In this document: piece after piece, positions 22,703-34,204 of the stretch
Position numbering within the stretch: position 1 is the first letter of the stretch
How the letters are laid out: each line of letters starts with the position of its first letter
Assembly (NCBI GenBank): GCA_028023455.1
Contig: JAQFVV010000013.1
Location: 10,518,579 to 10,582,578 of the forward strand
DNA length: 64,000 nucleotides
DNA from: Epiperipatus broadwayi
Taxonomy: Eukaryota > Onychophora > Udeonychophora > Euonychophora > Peripatidae
Direction: 5' to 3'
Program-made: the position numbers and the translations under genes
The notes under the pieces: generated by a model
What the model was told of the DNA's origin: nothing
The model's input: the letters and a program-made list of their open reading frames with translations, nothing else
Databases searched by the model: none

Positions 22703-23237
22703 CAGTGTTCTTCAACCTTTGATCCGCGGCCCGGCACCGGGCTGCGGAACTTTTCTGCAGGTCCGCATGCTAGACGGGCAGTAAAAAGTTTGTAATAATA
22801 AATAATAAGAGTTTAAACTTTTAATTAATATAGCCAATTTTTATTTATTTTTTCATCTCATTTTTACCCAATTAAAAAAAAAAAGAAAACAGAACGAAAA
22901 CAAAATATAATCAATCATTCATAAATTAATTTGTCTTTCTAGTTATCACAGATGTTTATGGGGGGGGGGGGGGGGCGTAGAATTAAATTTTTTATTACTT
23001 TTCTAAAAAAATTTTAAAAAAAGTTTTTTATTGTATAAACTCCATATATATATAAAACTTTATCTTATATATTTAACATTGTTGTTTTGATCAGTTATAA
23101 CAATTATGCTTATCTTTAAGAAAATTTATCTATAGACTTCTGCCGGTCTGCGAAATCTTATCCTTATTTTTTCTGGTCTGCGGAACCTTATCCTTATTTT
23201 TACCGGTCTGCAGGTGTGAAAAGGTTGAAGACCACTG
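22703..23237. mobile_element. Non-autonomous hAT element (MITE) with exact 8-bp TSD
   Basis: The terminal inverted repeats are CAGTGTTCTTCAACCTTT at left and, reversed, CAGTGGTCTTCAACCTTT at right (17 of 18 match). The element is flanked by an identical 8-bp duplication, CTCTATAG, at 22,695-22,702 and 23,238-23,245, which is diagnostic of the hAT superfamily. The 535-bp element has no transposase ORF. The left subterminal region is GC-rich (GATCCGCGGCCCGGCACCGG). The right one has three copies of a (C)GGTCTGC motif at about 23,143-23,210, probable transposase-binding repeats. A 16-base G run sits inside at 22,960-22,975. Confidence 0.93.
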
Positions 23238-23245
23238 CTCTATAG

Positions 23246-24480
23246 AGACTGATATTGAAGTCTGTTAGCTAGAGGCTATTTAAATGCTGATTCATCTTTA
23301 GTTTTTATTTAGTTAGAATAAATAGAATTTGTATAAATTTAGAATAAATATAATTAAAACTACGGTAATAAAAATTGGTAGAGGAAATAAAAGTTTGAGT
23401 AATTGGATAGGAAGTGTCCAAATGATTTCTTTTTTTTTTTTTAATAAATTGAAAGTATGCTAGCCTTTCTCACATGCGCAATTATAACAGAGAAAGCCAA
23501 TCAGATTTTAAACAGATATCTAATAAATAATCAAGCTTAGACACGAGACAGAGATTTTGATAGAAAAGGCTGATACCACCTTTTCTAAACTTAACTTTTA
23601 TATATATAAGCCAGTCTTAAGCATCTTAGCCCGAAAGCTTTAAATATATAAACAAATACAATTATCATTCATTGCGTTATTAAGGAAAATAAGTATACAA
23701 TTACAGTATAAATCTTTTTGGTATACATTTGTTTAGGTTTGTTACACTTATTACAACAATCATTAGTAAATAATTTTTCGAATTAGAAAATATACCCGTT
23801 TGATACATTAGTTACAATTATTATGACAAATTAATTTCATGATTAGAGCGAGAAACTTATCGTTCAAACTTAGTCTGTAATTATTATGTAACTAGTTTTA
23901 TATCAGAACAACTGGCTTTTCATTTACTGGCTTAGCCAGTGATCATTATGCAGACTGTATTTTGATTGGGAGCATTCCTCTGTTATTCTCCATCTAACTG
24001 GACCATTTATTTTTTTAACCTTGAGTTAATACTTAATTAGCATGCCTGAGGATAGGCTCTTTATCCAGTGACCTAAGTTGCCCCAAGTGTCCCTGAAGAG
24101 CTTTTCCGGCATTAACAATCGATCCCTTTATAGCTAATTTCTTTCTGAATAAAGATGTATTTTATTATTAAAAATATTATTACCCAGGGAATAATATTTT
24201 CTGATTTTAAAGACTAATTATCCTACAGTTCCAACCTATTCTCAATTTAGTGGTTTTAAACCTTTTGGGTTTTTTTTTCTACTTAGTACGTTATATTTAT
24301 ACTGAAATTAATCATTTTATATGAGTTTTATATACTATCTACTTGTAAAGAGGAATTAAATGTTTACTTAAATAGTAAAAGTGACTTATATTTTAACGAA
24401 AATCAATCAGAAATAGGTTCTATCATTTTTTTTTAGAATTGCTTTCTGATATCTATTCATTTATTCACCATTTATAAAAT
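23246..24480. repeat. Unassigned repeat debris
   Basis: Higher-complexity words suggest old elements. GCTGATACCACCTTTTCTAA near 23,570 resembles the nested repeat at 5,325-5,680. TTAGCCCGAAAGCTTTAAAT near 23,626 and GCATGCCTGAGGATAGGCTC near 24,040 look like Penelope-type 3' tails. No ORF. Family assignment is speculative. Confidence 0.35.
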
Positions 24481-25860
24481 TGATTAGGCTGACAAAAAAG
24501 ATCTCTGTTCAACATCTATTTGGAGACTGTGATAAAAGATTAGAAATAGAGATGTGGACTCCTATAGTTGATATTAGGAGAATACATAATTAAGGCAGCT
24601 TTTTTTTTGCAAATGATATGGTATTTTTAGCAAATAGTATGAATAAAAGATTATTATAGAAATGTGGAGAGACAAAAAAAGTGTGAAATTTAAATTCAGT
24701 GGAAAGTCTAAATAAAATTAAAAGATGAAAATGGAAAATATTTGTTTTGAAGAAGTGATAGCATATAGATACTTAAATACATTGTTAAATGAAATAAAAA
24801 ACAAATTACACAAAATAAAATGGGATTGATTTAAATGATGACATATTTTTCATATAATAAATGTGAGATATGTAAAATTTATTTGGAAAAAAATGGTAGT
24901 ATTTGCTTTAACATTTGAAAAAGAGACACCTAGTATTGACCAAGAAATTCATAAATTTTTAGATAGAATATATATAAAAAAAGCATACATTGGGTGGTGA
25001 ACTATAAATGAGGTTATTTAAAAGAAAAGGGCCTGGATTTTTTTTTAATAATTAAAATTATAATACATGAATGAATTAGTAAAAATAGTGTTTAATTAAA
25101 TCATGCAGAGAATATAATAGATACAGTTGGCAAGACTTTATACAAAGTTGGTAAATGAACAATTTATTTCCATGTATTTATTTTTAAAAAGGGAGGATAA
25201 ATGTGTAGAAAATGAAGTTAAGATACATAATTAAGAATATAATGGTATAAAATTGGTTAAAGAAAAAGAATTAAAGTTATGAAAAACAAATTTGAATTAA
25301 AAAAAGGTTTGAAGTTATAAAGAATAAAAATTATATAAAATATAAATGGATATATGTAATAGAAAAATAAGTAATAAGTATGGCTAACATTAATATATAA
25401 TAAAGAAATAAGTACAGTAATAAGTATAGCCAATCCTAAAAAGATTATTTAGTTCAAGGACAGAATCTTTAAATATCAGAGAGAGAAAGCAAAAATGGAA
25501 TAAGGATTTGAATTGTAGATATGTGGAGATTGGGAGAGAGAATATTGGAGACTTATTTTTGTAGTAAAAAATATTGAAGTAGAATCAGGATTAATTTTAT
25601 GATGACTGTGAAAGAGATAAAATTTTACAATTTTATATTTAGGTTTTTATAAATTGGAGAATATAAAGATAATTCAGTGGAATTACAGAAATAGTTTATA
25701 TTAAAATGGTATAAGCAAATAAAATTAACCAATGCTGGCAAATATTTGAATAAAAAGGAAGAAATAGATGAATTTATTGTGGCACATAAGGATTTTGAGG
25801 ATAGGAAATGCTTAACTTGGTTAATAGGATTTCTTTCTAAATATAGAAATTTGTGATTTT
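24481..25860 (+). pseudogene. Highly decayed LINE reverse-transcriptase fragment
   Basis: Near 24,606-24,640 the translation reads F-A-N-D-M-V-F-L-A-N-S, corresponding to the catalytic (Y/F)ADD block with the first Asp changed to Asn. It is followed at the right distance by I-A-Y-R-Y-L-N-T-L (about 24,755-24,790), the block often reading Y-x-Y-L-G. Many stops and frameshifts intervene. The flanking A-rich coding-like sequence extends to about 25,860. RTE-like affinity is likely from the neighbouring element but unproven. Confidence 0.45.
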
Positions 25861-26539
25861 TTTTAAGAAGTCATTTTATATTATATCACATTACATCATA
25901 TCATCTTTTTATCAAGCTCTAATCACTAACATATACTTTCTTCCAAATTAACTTTTTTATTCTATTGTTACTTTTCTTCCAGGTAAGTCTGCATCTTTTT
26001 CAAGATTAACAAATTAAATTATTGACTTTTATTTACTATCTATGCAAATCAGCCATTATGTTTTTAACTTTAATGCATTATCCCACTATATTTTTTTTGG
26101 CTGCGAAAAAGAGTTTGCTATTAACTGAAAGGAGAATCTTTGATTCCTCTTGGAGGCCTTATAGAAACTGAGTAGAGCAAATTCCTAATGTTCTTTCCAT
26201 ACATTCTTGTCATTGCAGCTGGTATTACTATGTGATTATTCATGGATGGGCTGCTCACCAAGTTGCATTAGCCAGCATGGTGAGTGTATTGACGTTTTAC
26301 CTCTGAGTTTAAGATCAAGAAACACCCTGGTCTTTTTTCTCAGTTGCCTGATAAGGCAGAATGAATGTATGTGTAAATGATAAATATTTTTCCAATAGAT
26401 ATATACAATCATGACAGACAAAAATAAATCATGGCCATTATTCCCAGGAGACTGTAAAGTCACCAACCAAGGAAGCAGTTGGTGGATGAAGGTGGAGCGT
26501 ACTAAGAATCCCAATTGTGGAACCAGGTTGCCATTTGTT

Positions 26540-27317
26540 GATGACTTTTTATTTAGGTACTTACAACAGCAGATCATTTTCAAGTGAAGAAAGATTACAA
26601 GAATTAGAAGAAAAAATGTCTTACATTAAATGGGACATTATTGGACTTTGTGAAGTTAGAAGAAAAGTTGAAGAAACAATTGATTTAAAAAGTATACATG
26701 TACTCTACTATAAAGGCACAAATATTGGAAATACAATTGGAATAGGATTCATTATAAATAAAAAGTGGAAGAACAACATTGTGGAGACTGATGGTGTATC
26801 AAACAGAATGGCAAGATTAGTTATACAACTTAATGGCAGATATCAAATGCAGATAATTTAGGTTTATGCCCCAACAAGTTCTCATAGTAGAAGATTTTTT
26901 TATATGGATGTACAAAAGGCTTTTGATCAGAGTAAACAACATTTTAAAATTGTTATGGGGAACTTTAATGCTAGAATTGGTAAACAAATTGAAGATGAAA
27001 ATGCTGTAGGTAATTTTGGTTATGGTAATAGGAATGAGAAAGGATATAGACTTGTGAAGTTTGCAGAAAAAGAAAAACTTTATCTTATGAATTCTTTTTT
27101 TGAGAAAAATGTTAAAAGGAAATGGACATGGAAGCATCCAAATGAAGGTACAGCAGAATTGGATTATATTTTGACTAATAGAAACTACATATTTCAAGAC
27201 TGCAATGTTCCTAATAAATTTAACACAGGTAGTGATCAGCTATTAGTAAGATGTAAGGTACATGTTAATGCAAAATTAGAGACAAAAATTATTAAGAAAA
27301 ACAATATTTACAGTTGA
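26540..27317 (+). pseudogene. RTE endonuclease domain with altered catalytic motif
   Basis: Exonuclease-endonuclease-phosphatase fold: L-G-T-Y-N-S-R-S at the start, K-W-D-I-I-G-L-C-E-V-R-R (metal-binding Glu), then V-Y-A-P-T-S just after the premature TAG at 26,859, M-G-N-F-N-A-R-I-G at 26,955 and G-S-D-Q at 27,228-27,239. Family members normally have G-S-D-H in the last motif. The His-to-Gln change would remove the catalytic histidine, so the nuclease is predicted dead even apart from the stop. Both halves of the domain stay in one frame. Confidence 0.82.
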
Positions 27318-27769
27318 TATTCCTAATCTTCAGAAACATTCTAATGACTTTAAATTAAAACTTACAAATCGGTTTCAAGTATTAGTAGATTTTGAACATG
27401 ATTCAGATTTGGATGAAATTAATATGAAAATAACTGATACACTTTTAAAAACTGCAATAAAAATATATGGTAGAAAAACACAGCAATTGACCAATAGAAT
27501 TTCTACTAAGACTAGAGAATTTATGAAGAAAAAAATGAATATGAAGATATATAAAAATGATGCATTAAAAAAGATTGAATATCTCGAATTATGCAAAATG
27601 CTGTGGAAAAGAGTTGAAAATGATATAAGAAAGTATAACTGTGAACTGGCAAGAAAAGCTGTAAAAGAGAATAAAAGTCTCAAGAATGTAAAACAACATT
27701 TTAGTGGTATTGGTAGGAAATTTATATCTGCAATAAGAAAAGAAGAGAGATGGCATCATTAAATGGGTA

Positions 27770-28671
27770 GAAGACTTCTGCCAAGAATTATATAATAATA
27801 AAGAACAAGTACTACTTTCTATATTTATTATATCTTCTGAATTGCCCAGAAATTTTAAATGAAGAAGTGAGACATGTAACCAAGTTTACAAAGAAGGGAA
27901 AGGCTCCAGGTAATGATGAAATTATAATTGATATATTAAAAGCAGGTGAAGAAATAGTTTTTTTTAACAAAGTTATATACCAAGTGTCTAAATGATAAAG
28001 ATTTACCAGATGATTGGAAGAATATAGTATTAATATTAATATTTAAAAAAGGTGATAAAGAAGATATTAGAAATTATAGACCTATTAGCCTTTTATCAGT
28101 TTTATAAAAAAAAATTACCAAGATAATTACAGCTCATCTACAGAGAACATTGGATTTCCACCAACCAAGAGAACAAGCTGAATTTAAAAGTGGTTTTAGT
28201 ACAGTAGATCATATCCAGGTATTGAGATAAGTTATAGAAAGGACAAATGAATATGAATTGTCATTATGCTTTGGATTTTTAGATTATGAAAAGGCATTTG
28301 ATTCTATAAACATTTCTTCAGTGATTAAAGCATTGGATCATCAAGGTATAGATTCAGGATATTGTCATATTTTAAAGAATATTTATAAAAATGGAACAGC
28401 AACAATTAGGTTACATAATGATACTAAAAAAGTCAACATTGAGAAGGGTGTAAGACAAGGTGACTCCATATCTCCAAAACTTTTTACAGCAGTGCTCCAA
28501 AAAGTATTTTGTGGATTAAAATGGGAATCTAAAGGAGTAAAAATAAATGGAGATTATTTAAGTCATTTAGATTTTGCAGATGATGTAGTTGTTTTTGCAA
28601 ATAATGCTTTACAGCTGCAGGAAATATTGCAGGAGTTATCAGATGAAAGTAGGATTAAAGATAAATGTTAA
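27770..28671 (+). pseudogene. RTE reverse-transcriptase domain, frameshifted
   Basis: Visible blocks: K-G-K-A-P-G-N-D-E near 27,900, N-Y-R-P-I-S-L-L near 28,073, L-D-Y-E-K-A-F-D-S near 28,279, G-V-R-Q-G-D-S-I-S-P near 28,447 and D-F-A-D-D-V-V-V-F at 28,570-28,596 (FADD at 28,573-28,584). The catalytic Asp pair is intact, but frames change near 27,750 and 27,960 and stops occur near 28,107 and 28,228. The tail 28,791-29,045 continues in another frame. These are diagnostic non-LTR RT motifs. Confidence 0.85.
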
Positions 28672-29589
28672 AAAGATTAAAGTAATGTTCAATGGATTTT
28701 CTCAAAATATGAAAATATTGATTATGATGAATTAGAAGAAGTTAACAGTTACAAATACCTTGGTCAGATTACTAATAAAGATGATACATAATGGATGAAA
28801 TTAATCATAGAATTAAACTTAGTTGGAGTGCTTTGGATAAAAATAACTTGATACTAAAAAGAAATATGCCTATGTGTTTGAAAAGGAAGGTTTTAATAAA
28901 TGTGTTTTACCAGTTCTTACTTATGGATCTGAGACATGGGCATTTAAGAGAAGAGCAATACAGAGACTTCAGACCACTTAAAGAAGTATGGACAGATGCA
29001 TGTTGGGATTTACAAGAAAAGATTGAAAATGCAATATACGGGTAAGAGAAAAAATTGGTGCTACTGACCTCATTGAAAAAATTAAAAGACTGAATTACTG
29101 ATAAGCTAAAATTAATAGCTGAGGTGAAACTTTAAGTTTATTATTAATAAGCTTCTATTTTATGGACTTAGCACTTTCGGAGCTCTTGCAGCTCCATAAT
29201 CATAGATCTAAGTGGAGTTGGGCTGGACATATTGCTAGAAGAGATGATAATAGATAGACAATTAAAATCTTAAACTGGATTTCAAGAGATTATAAAAGAC
29301 CCAGAAATAGGCTACATGTGAGATGGAAGGATGAAATAAGAAAGTGTGCAGGGGTGATGTGGAAAAGAGAAGCTAAAGATCGGAGAAGATGGACTGAACT
29401 TGGAGAGACCTTCATCCTGCAGTGGATTGATAATGGTTGATTATGATGATTTCTTTTTATAATGCAACTTTTGCCTTTTTATTATTTTTAAGACATTATA
29501 CTATTTTGAATAATAATTCATAGCAATCAGTTTGTGCATTTTCATTACAAAGACAGTAAAGAATTGTATCTTTATTAGTGATTAGTGGG

Positions 29590-29830
29590 AATAACAAAAA
29601 TCATCAGTGAAAGAATTAAAAGAACTGGATTGCAAATATCACTAGAAGAGATGGACAGATAAAATCTTAAACGTAACCCCAAGATCTTGCAAAATACCCA
29701 GAAAGAGATTACATATTAGATGGTTGAATTAAATTTGAAAGTTTACTGGTCTGATGTAGCTTTGTATCACAACAACTGGATTAAACTTGGAGAGACTTTT
29801 ATCCAGCAATAGATCAAAAATAATGCCGAT
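29590..29830 (+). pseudogene. 3' fragment of a second RTE copy
   Basis: Repeats the end of the RTE element in diverged form: ATCACTAGAAGAGATGGACA, CCCAGAAAGAGATTACATAT, ACTTGGAGAGACTTTTATCC and AGCAATAGATC. A 5'-truncated copy lying just downstream, as is common for LINEs. Confidence 0.7.
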
Positions 29831-32825
29831 GATTAGCAGTAAATGCATTTTTTTTCTAAAATTCTCTTTATTTATATATAATAAAAGTAAATTTGATATA
29901 TATTATTTTTAATAACCAAAGTAATATCTTTTTTTTTTTTTTACAAACGATACAAAAACATTAATTAATTATTTCGGAATGCTAGGATCAGTTTTGCTTT
30001 TTCGGGGCTAATAATTTATTATAAAACTTGTTTTTTTTTCCCCGTCTACAATGTTTTACTTTCATCAAGTAAGAAGTTTTTTTTTCCTTTTTAACTTTAG
30101 ACTTACAAATAGGGTTATCGGAATTAATGAATGCAACAAAAATTATTTTGACCTTAGCCAAGGAGGCAAAAATAACCTTCAAGATATTACCTACTACAGT
30201 CTGGAAATTTCTTGTTCAATGAAACGCGTAAAAGTATATTTAAGGTCAAGAATAAATTCCGATTTTTACGTGTAGTAACTAACAAAGAATCAAAGAAATT
30301 GTTACATTAATGCGACCGAAGGCTTCTTTAACTCTTGCAATTGAAGATTACATTTTTGTTTTAAAAATCTTTTTGTGCAAACTATTTAAATAATGAATTT
30401 TTTAAAAATAATTTTTGACATTTTTTTTTTTTTTTTTTGTTCGGGTAAAAATAGTCATCACTTAATGTTTGTCTTCGTTTTTCAAAAGATAAAAAGAAAG
30501 TAAATCAGAGCAATGTCTTTTATTTATATAAAGTTAAGCTTGCAACACCTTGGTTACTGAATGGTGATAAAAAATTCACATTAATAAAAATTATTGTTTT
30601 TTATTTGTAAACTATTAAAAACAAATAAATTGTGAATGTTTGATGTAGTGGTAACTAGCAGATTCTGAAATCCAAGATCTAAGAATCTCAGCTTCTGCCT
30701 AAGCTTCGATACTCAAACTCCTTACAAACCCTAGAGCAATAAATTTACCATTAGATTATTCTTCTTGTATCTATGATTATTTTATAGGATCAAAAGCATT
30801 GGAATGGAAAAACCTTGCAAAAAATCAATATTGTTTGAAATGATGTTGAAAATAAAAGATTACAACTACTATAATTTACAAAAGGTCATAAATAGGCGTT
30901 ACTACAAAACATTTGAATAAACTGGATAAACTTAAGAGATATTTTCCTCATACCAGCTAAATATTAGTAATATTTTAAAATGGTAATCATTAAAAGAGTT
31001 AGATCATTTCCCCAAATACTTTAAATTGTTATCAAATACATCAAATACATTAAGTTCTTAACATTGTATAGAACAAATCCCTTTTTATTCAGTTATGATA
31101 CTTTTATTCCTGCCGATCTTTTTATGTATAATTTCTGCACCATTCCAGTCGTACATATGACATGTGGTAAAAATATTCTCAAGGAACATGGTCATACAAG
31201 TCACATCAATCTGTGTATGTTCTATATAATATGAAATTATTATTAAGAATACTAACATTGAAGTTTTTAATAATTTATTATTGATTATCCTATTGATATA
31301 CCGTTCATATATTTCTCATAACTAATGCTGGTTTTTTTAAACTTATTTTAATTATATCGACTTTGTTATTATAACTTTATTTTAATTACTTTTTTTTGCC
31401 TGTATTTCATAGTCAATTTTTGTAAATATAATTTTGTTTTTCAATACAAAGATTTATTTTATTGTATTAAATTAAATAAACTAGTTTTATATATATAAAC
31501 AGCATTGAAAGAGTATATAAAAAATATCAACAACTAAGTCAGTTGAGTGTTTTGAATTAAATTTTTATTTCAGAAGAGAAGCCAGTATGAGTTCTGATAA
31601 CAAAGCAGTAAGCCTGTGATGTGCTGTGAACACTATAGACCTGATATTATAGTTATTGATGAATAATTATCTTAAATAATGTATGAATACCAAAACATCT
31701 ATTGGATCAATTGTGAATACTGCTTCGTTCCTATCACCTCAACAAAGTCAGACATCATAAGCAAAATTTGTAAATAAATTTGTTGGGAAAAAAAAATTTG
31801 CCATAGACAAAAAAAAATATTTTGTCTAATCTGAACTATCATATCCAATGGTGATATTTATTAACCAGTATGCTAAATTTAGCATGTAGTAGAAAACAAA
31901 AAAAAAAAACGAGATATTTTCTCATTTGTTATCAAATTTATAACAGAAGTAATGGTCTTATTCATAAATTTTAGATAAAAAAACGTGATATTAAAATGTG
32001 AATTTCTTATTTCGATATAAATCAAAGTTTTGGTTAATTGTTTATGAATGTAGGCATGAAACTGATAAAATTTATACTAACAATTTTCAACTATTTTCTT
32101 AACATTCCAATATTATTATTATCAGCAATTATAAGTTATTCTTATATTTGTTTGAAGTGCTCTGGGTGTTAATTCCACGAACTATTTTTTATTTTCAATT
32201 TCTTTATTCATCTGTAAAAGCAGAACACACATCGTATATTTACACAATAATTGTTTCTCACTTTAAAATCTTCAAAACAAAACTTACACGTAATGAATTG
32301 CTGAATAAAAATCTAAACATGTCACATAAAAGTAATAAACTATTACAATTTTCTCTACAAGTCTGTTCAATAGTTTGATGTGTGTACACAAATGATAAGT
32401 ATCTATAATTGTAAGAAATATTTAGCAATTTATACATACTGGCTAAATATCATCACTGTTAATGCCATTGCAAAAATAATTATAGCTATCATTGCAAAAG
32501 TGTAGTAAAAAAAGAAAAAGAAATAAAAAACAGGAACGAAATATAATTGAAATTAAACCTTTATTTATGAATAAGTTTAAACCTGTGAAATCTTATTTAG
32601 TTAAATTTATTATATTTAACAATTTATTTTTTTATTAAATATTTCGTGATGTATGTAATTTATGTTCACTATTTGTTCCATTTTTTTTACTCATTGATTT
32701 ATCAAATGGCATATATATATAATTTTTTCTATAATTTGATGAGAGATATTTATACCATAGTAAGAAAATAAAGTAATATATAATGTGACTTAATAAGTTT
32801 ATAGTACAAATCTAATATAATACCA
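29831..32825. other. A+T-rich interval, no gene
   Basis: Contains T-runs at 29,930-29,941 and 30,421-30,438 and overlapping ORFs on both strands at 29,988-30,275 with no recognisable domain. Apart from a weak tRNA-like segment at 30,640-30,712, nothing can be assigned. Confidence 0.45.
30640..30712 (+). repeat. Weak tRNA-like (Ser-like) relic
   Basis: TGTAGTGGTAACTAGCAG resembles an A box and D arm. GATTCTGAAATCC resembles an anticodon arm with TGA. GCTTCGATACTC resembles a B box. Acceptor pairing is not evident. It may be the head of an old SINE or chance. Confidence 0.28.
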
Positions 32826-33129
32826 CATTAATAGCTCTAAACAAGCTTTTTTGAGAAATGCTGCAAGACCCATGCTATTTAAGTTAGATAGCTGGATTTG
32901 AAAACATATAGATGTCTGAAAATTTCAGATTTTCCACTTGATAGTTAAGTATGAGATAAATTCTGATCTTGAGCTGGTACTTTAGATCTAGTATCTGAAC
33001 ATCCTAGCACCTCACTGACGAGAGCCATTAGTTCAAAACCAGTTTGGGGATAAGGATAATTCAAGATAGAGATTTTAAATGTTTTCTCTTATGGCATTTA
33101 TGAAAAAAGCTTGTTTAAAGATATTAGCA
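32826..33129 (+). mobile_element. Short inverted-repeat element of the hammerhead family
   Basis: The ends are inverted repeats: TAAACAAGCTTTTTT at 32,838-32,852 and AAAAAAGCTTGTTTA at 33,103-33,117, extended outward with mismatches to 32,826 and 33,129. The body shares ATGTCTGAAA-TTTCAGATTT, TCTAGTAT and CCTAGCACCTCACTGA(C/T)GA with 63,117-63,290, and TTTAGATCTAGT plus the ribozyme with the palindrome at 10,300-10,919. About 300 bp, no ORF. The size and ribozyme content recall animal retrozymes or Penelope terminal repeats. Confidence 0.65.
33001..33057 (+). ncRNA. Degenerate hammerhead ribozyme motif
   Basis: Helix I inner CCTCA (33,010-33,014) pairs TGGGG (33,045-33,049) with one G-U. The internal loop has AGCA on its 5' side. 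The outer helix is ATCCT (33,001-33,005) with AGGAT (33,053-33,057). The core CTGACGA at 33,015-33,021 is intact, but the GAAA box reads CAAA (33,034-33,037) and helix III is broken (ACC...TTT). Loss of the conserved G12 predicts no cleavage. The preserved, differently composed helices support common ancestry with the other copies. Confidence 0.6.
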
Positions 33130-34204
33130 TACTGATTATATTAGATTTATATCAGAATGTCTTCCCATTACTGCTCTACTTACTTTTAGTTGTTACTAAA
33201 AATCTTTAACCATATTATAAAAAGTTAAACTTAATATATGAAGAATTATATTTAGAATAAACTGTCAAGTTTTGTTCACTGACATAATGATAATAATAGT
33301 TCTTATTTTAAAGTATATATTATGTTTTTGTATTCATATAAACCAGACTGTGAATAGTCAAATTATATACCTTATTAATACATTATTTTATTTTATTCTT
33401 TACACTTCAAAATAAATATTCCTCTAATCACTCCAGTTTCATATTATCCTATGATATTAGGTAAATGAATATTTGCTTACTTTTTTAATGTTATCAGTCA
33501 GCATTATATTAATGTCACATCCTATATTATAAATATTATTATTACAATTTGATCTACAAGTGTCATACTTCCTGCACTATAACATTGATACTATCCAGTT
33601 CAGATACATATATTAATAATAATTATTAATTATTTATTAAACTAGAAATTAACTTATCACATCTGGTCCAGAAAAAAGACATGTAAAAGGTGAGAAGAGT
33701 TTCACTTCATTTAGTGGTCATTTGCCCTTTTTTATATATATTTTATGTTTCAAGAGTATGTTATAGAATAAAAGTTTTAAGTATATGTCATTTTATATTA
33801 TAAAATTTTAAATCTCATCTTATTTGGAGTCTCAACTGATTATACTATAACAATATTAAAAGTTTTAATAAGATAGTCTATATATTTTAAATTCAACTAC
33901 ATATGGAATATTACATATATAATAAATCCATTAAAATTTTCTAATATATATTGTAGTATTATTTCTATATATATACACTTTCTGTTATCAAAAACTCTAA
34001 AAATGACCTATATATAAAGAGATCAAAATTTAGAAATTTCAATAATAAAAATCAAAAAAAATTCAGTGTTTTTAATAACAGAAATTTAGGTCTCCATACA
34101 GAAATAATACTATATCATAATTATACACGTGAAGTAAAAATGAATCATTAGCTTGCAGAAAGTGTGAGAGAAGAAAATGCTTATCTAACAAATTACTGGG
34201 ATTT
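33130..34204. other. A+T-rich interval, no feature seen
   Basis: No ORF above chance length apart from a low-complexity one at its right edge (34,072-34,254). TATATA runs are scattered. No repeat partner was recognised in the window. Confidence 0.45.

Larger units (their letters stand above)
26517..29450 (+). pseudogene. RTE-clade LINE retrotransposon, nearly complete but inactivated
   Basis: Order: AP-like endonuclease (26,540-27,317), linker (27,409-27,762), reverse transcriptase (about 27,770-28,671), C-terminal tail (28,791-29,045) and a 3' end with ACTTGGAGAGACCTTCATCC, GCAGTGGATTGATAATGG and GATGATT, the arrangement of RTE elements, which have short 3' UTRs and simple-repeat ends. An in-frame TAG at 26,859-26,861, further stops and several frameshifts break the single ORF. 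RTE elements target-prime reverse transcription at nicked DNA. Sequence upstream (about 26,200-26,516) may be 5' UTR. No target duplication was identified. Confidence 0.87.

Noticed and set aside
26236-26583. 115-codon minus-strand ORF overlapping the RTE start
   Set aside because: Opposite strand to a well-supported LINE endonuclease, with no domain, so it is a shadow of the RTE 5' region.
26817-27683. Minus-strand ORFs of 126 and 102 codons
   Set aside because: Antisense to the RTE coding region. The Phe/Ile/Leu-rich composition reflects A-rich sense codons.
29988-30275. Overlapping ORFs on both strands
   Set aside because: Lys-rich on one strand and Phe-rich on the other, no motif, flanked by homopolymers; nothing favours either.
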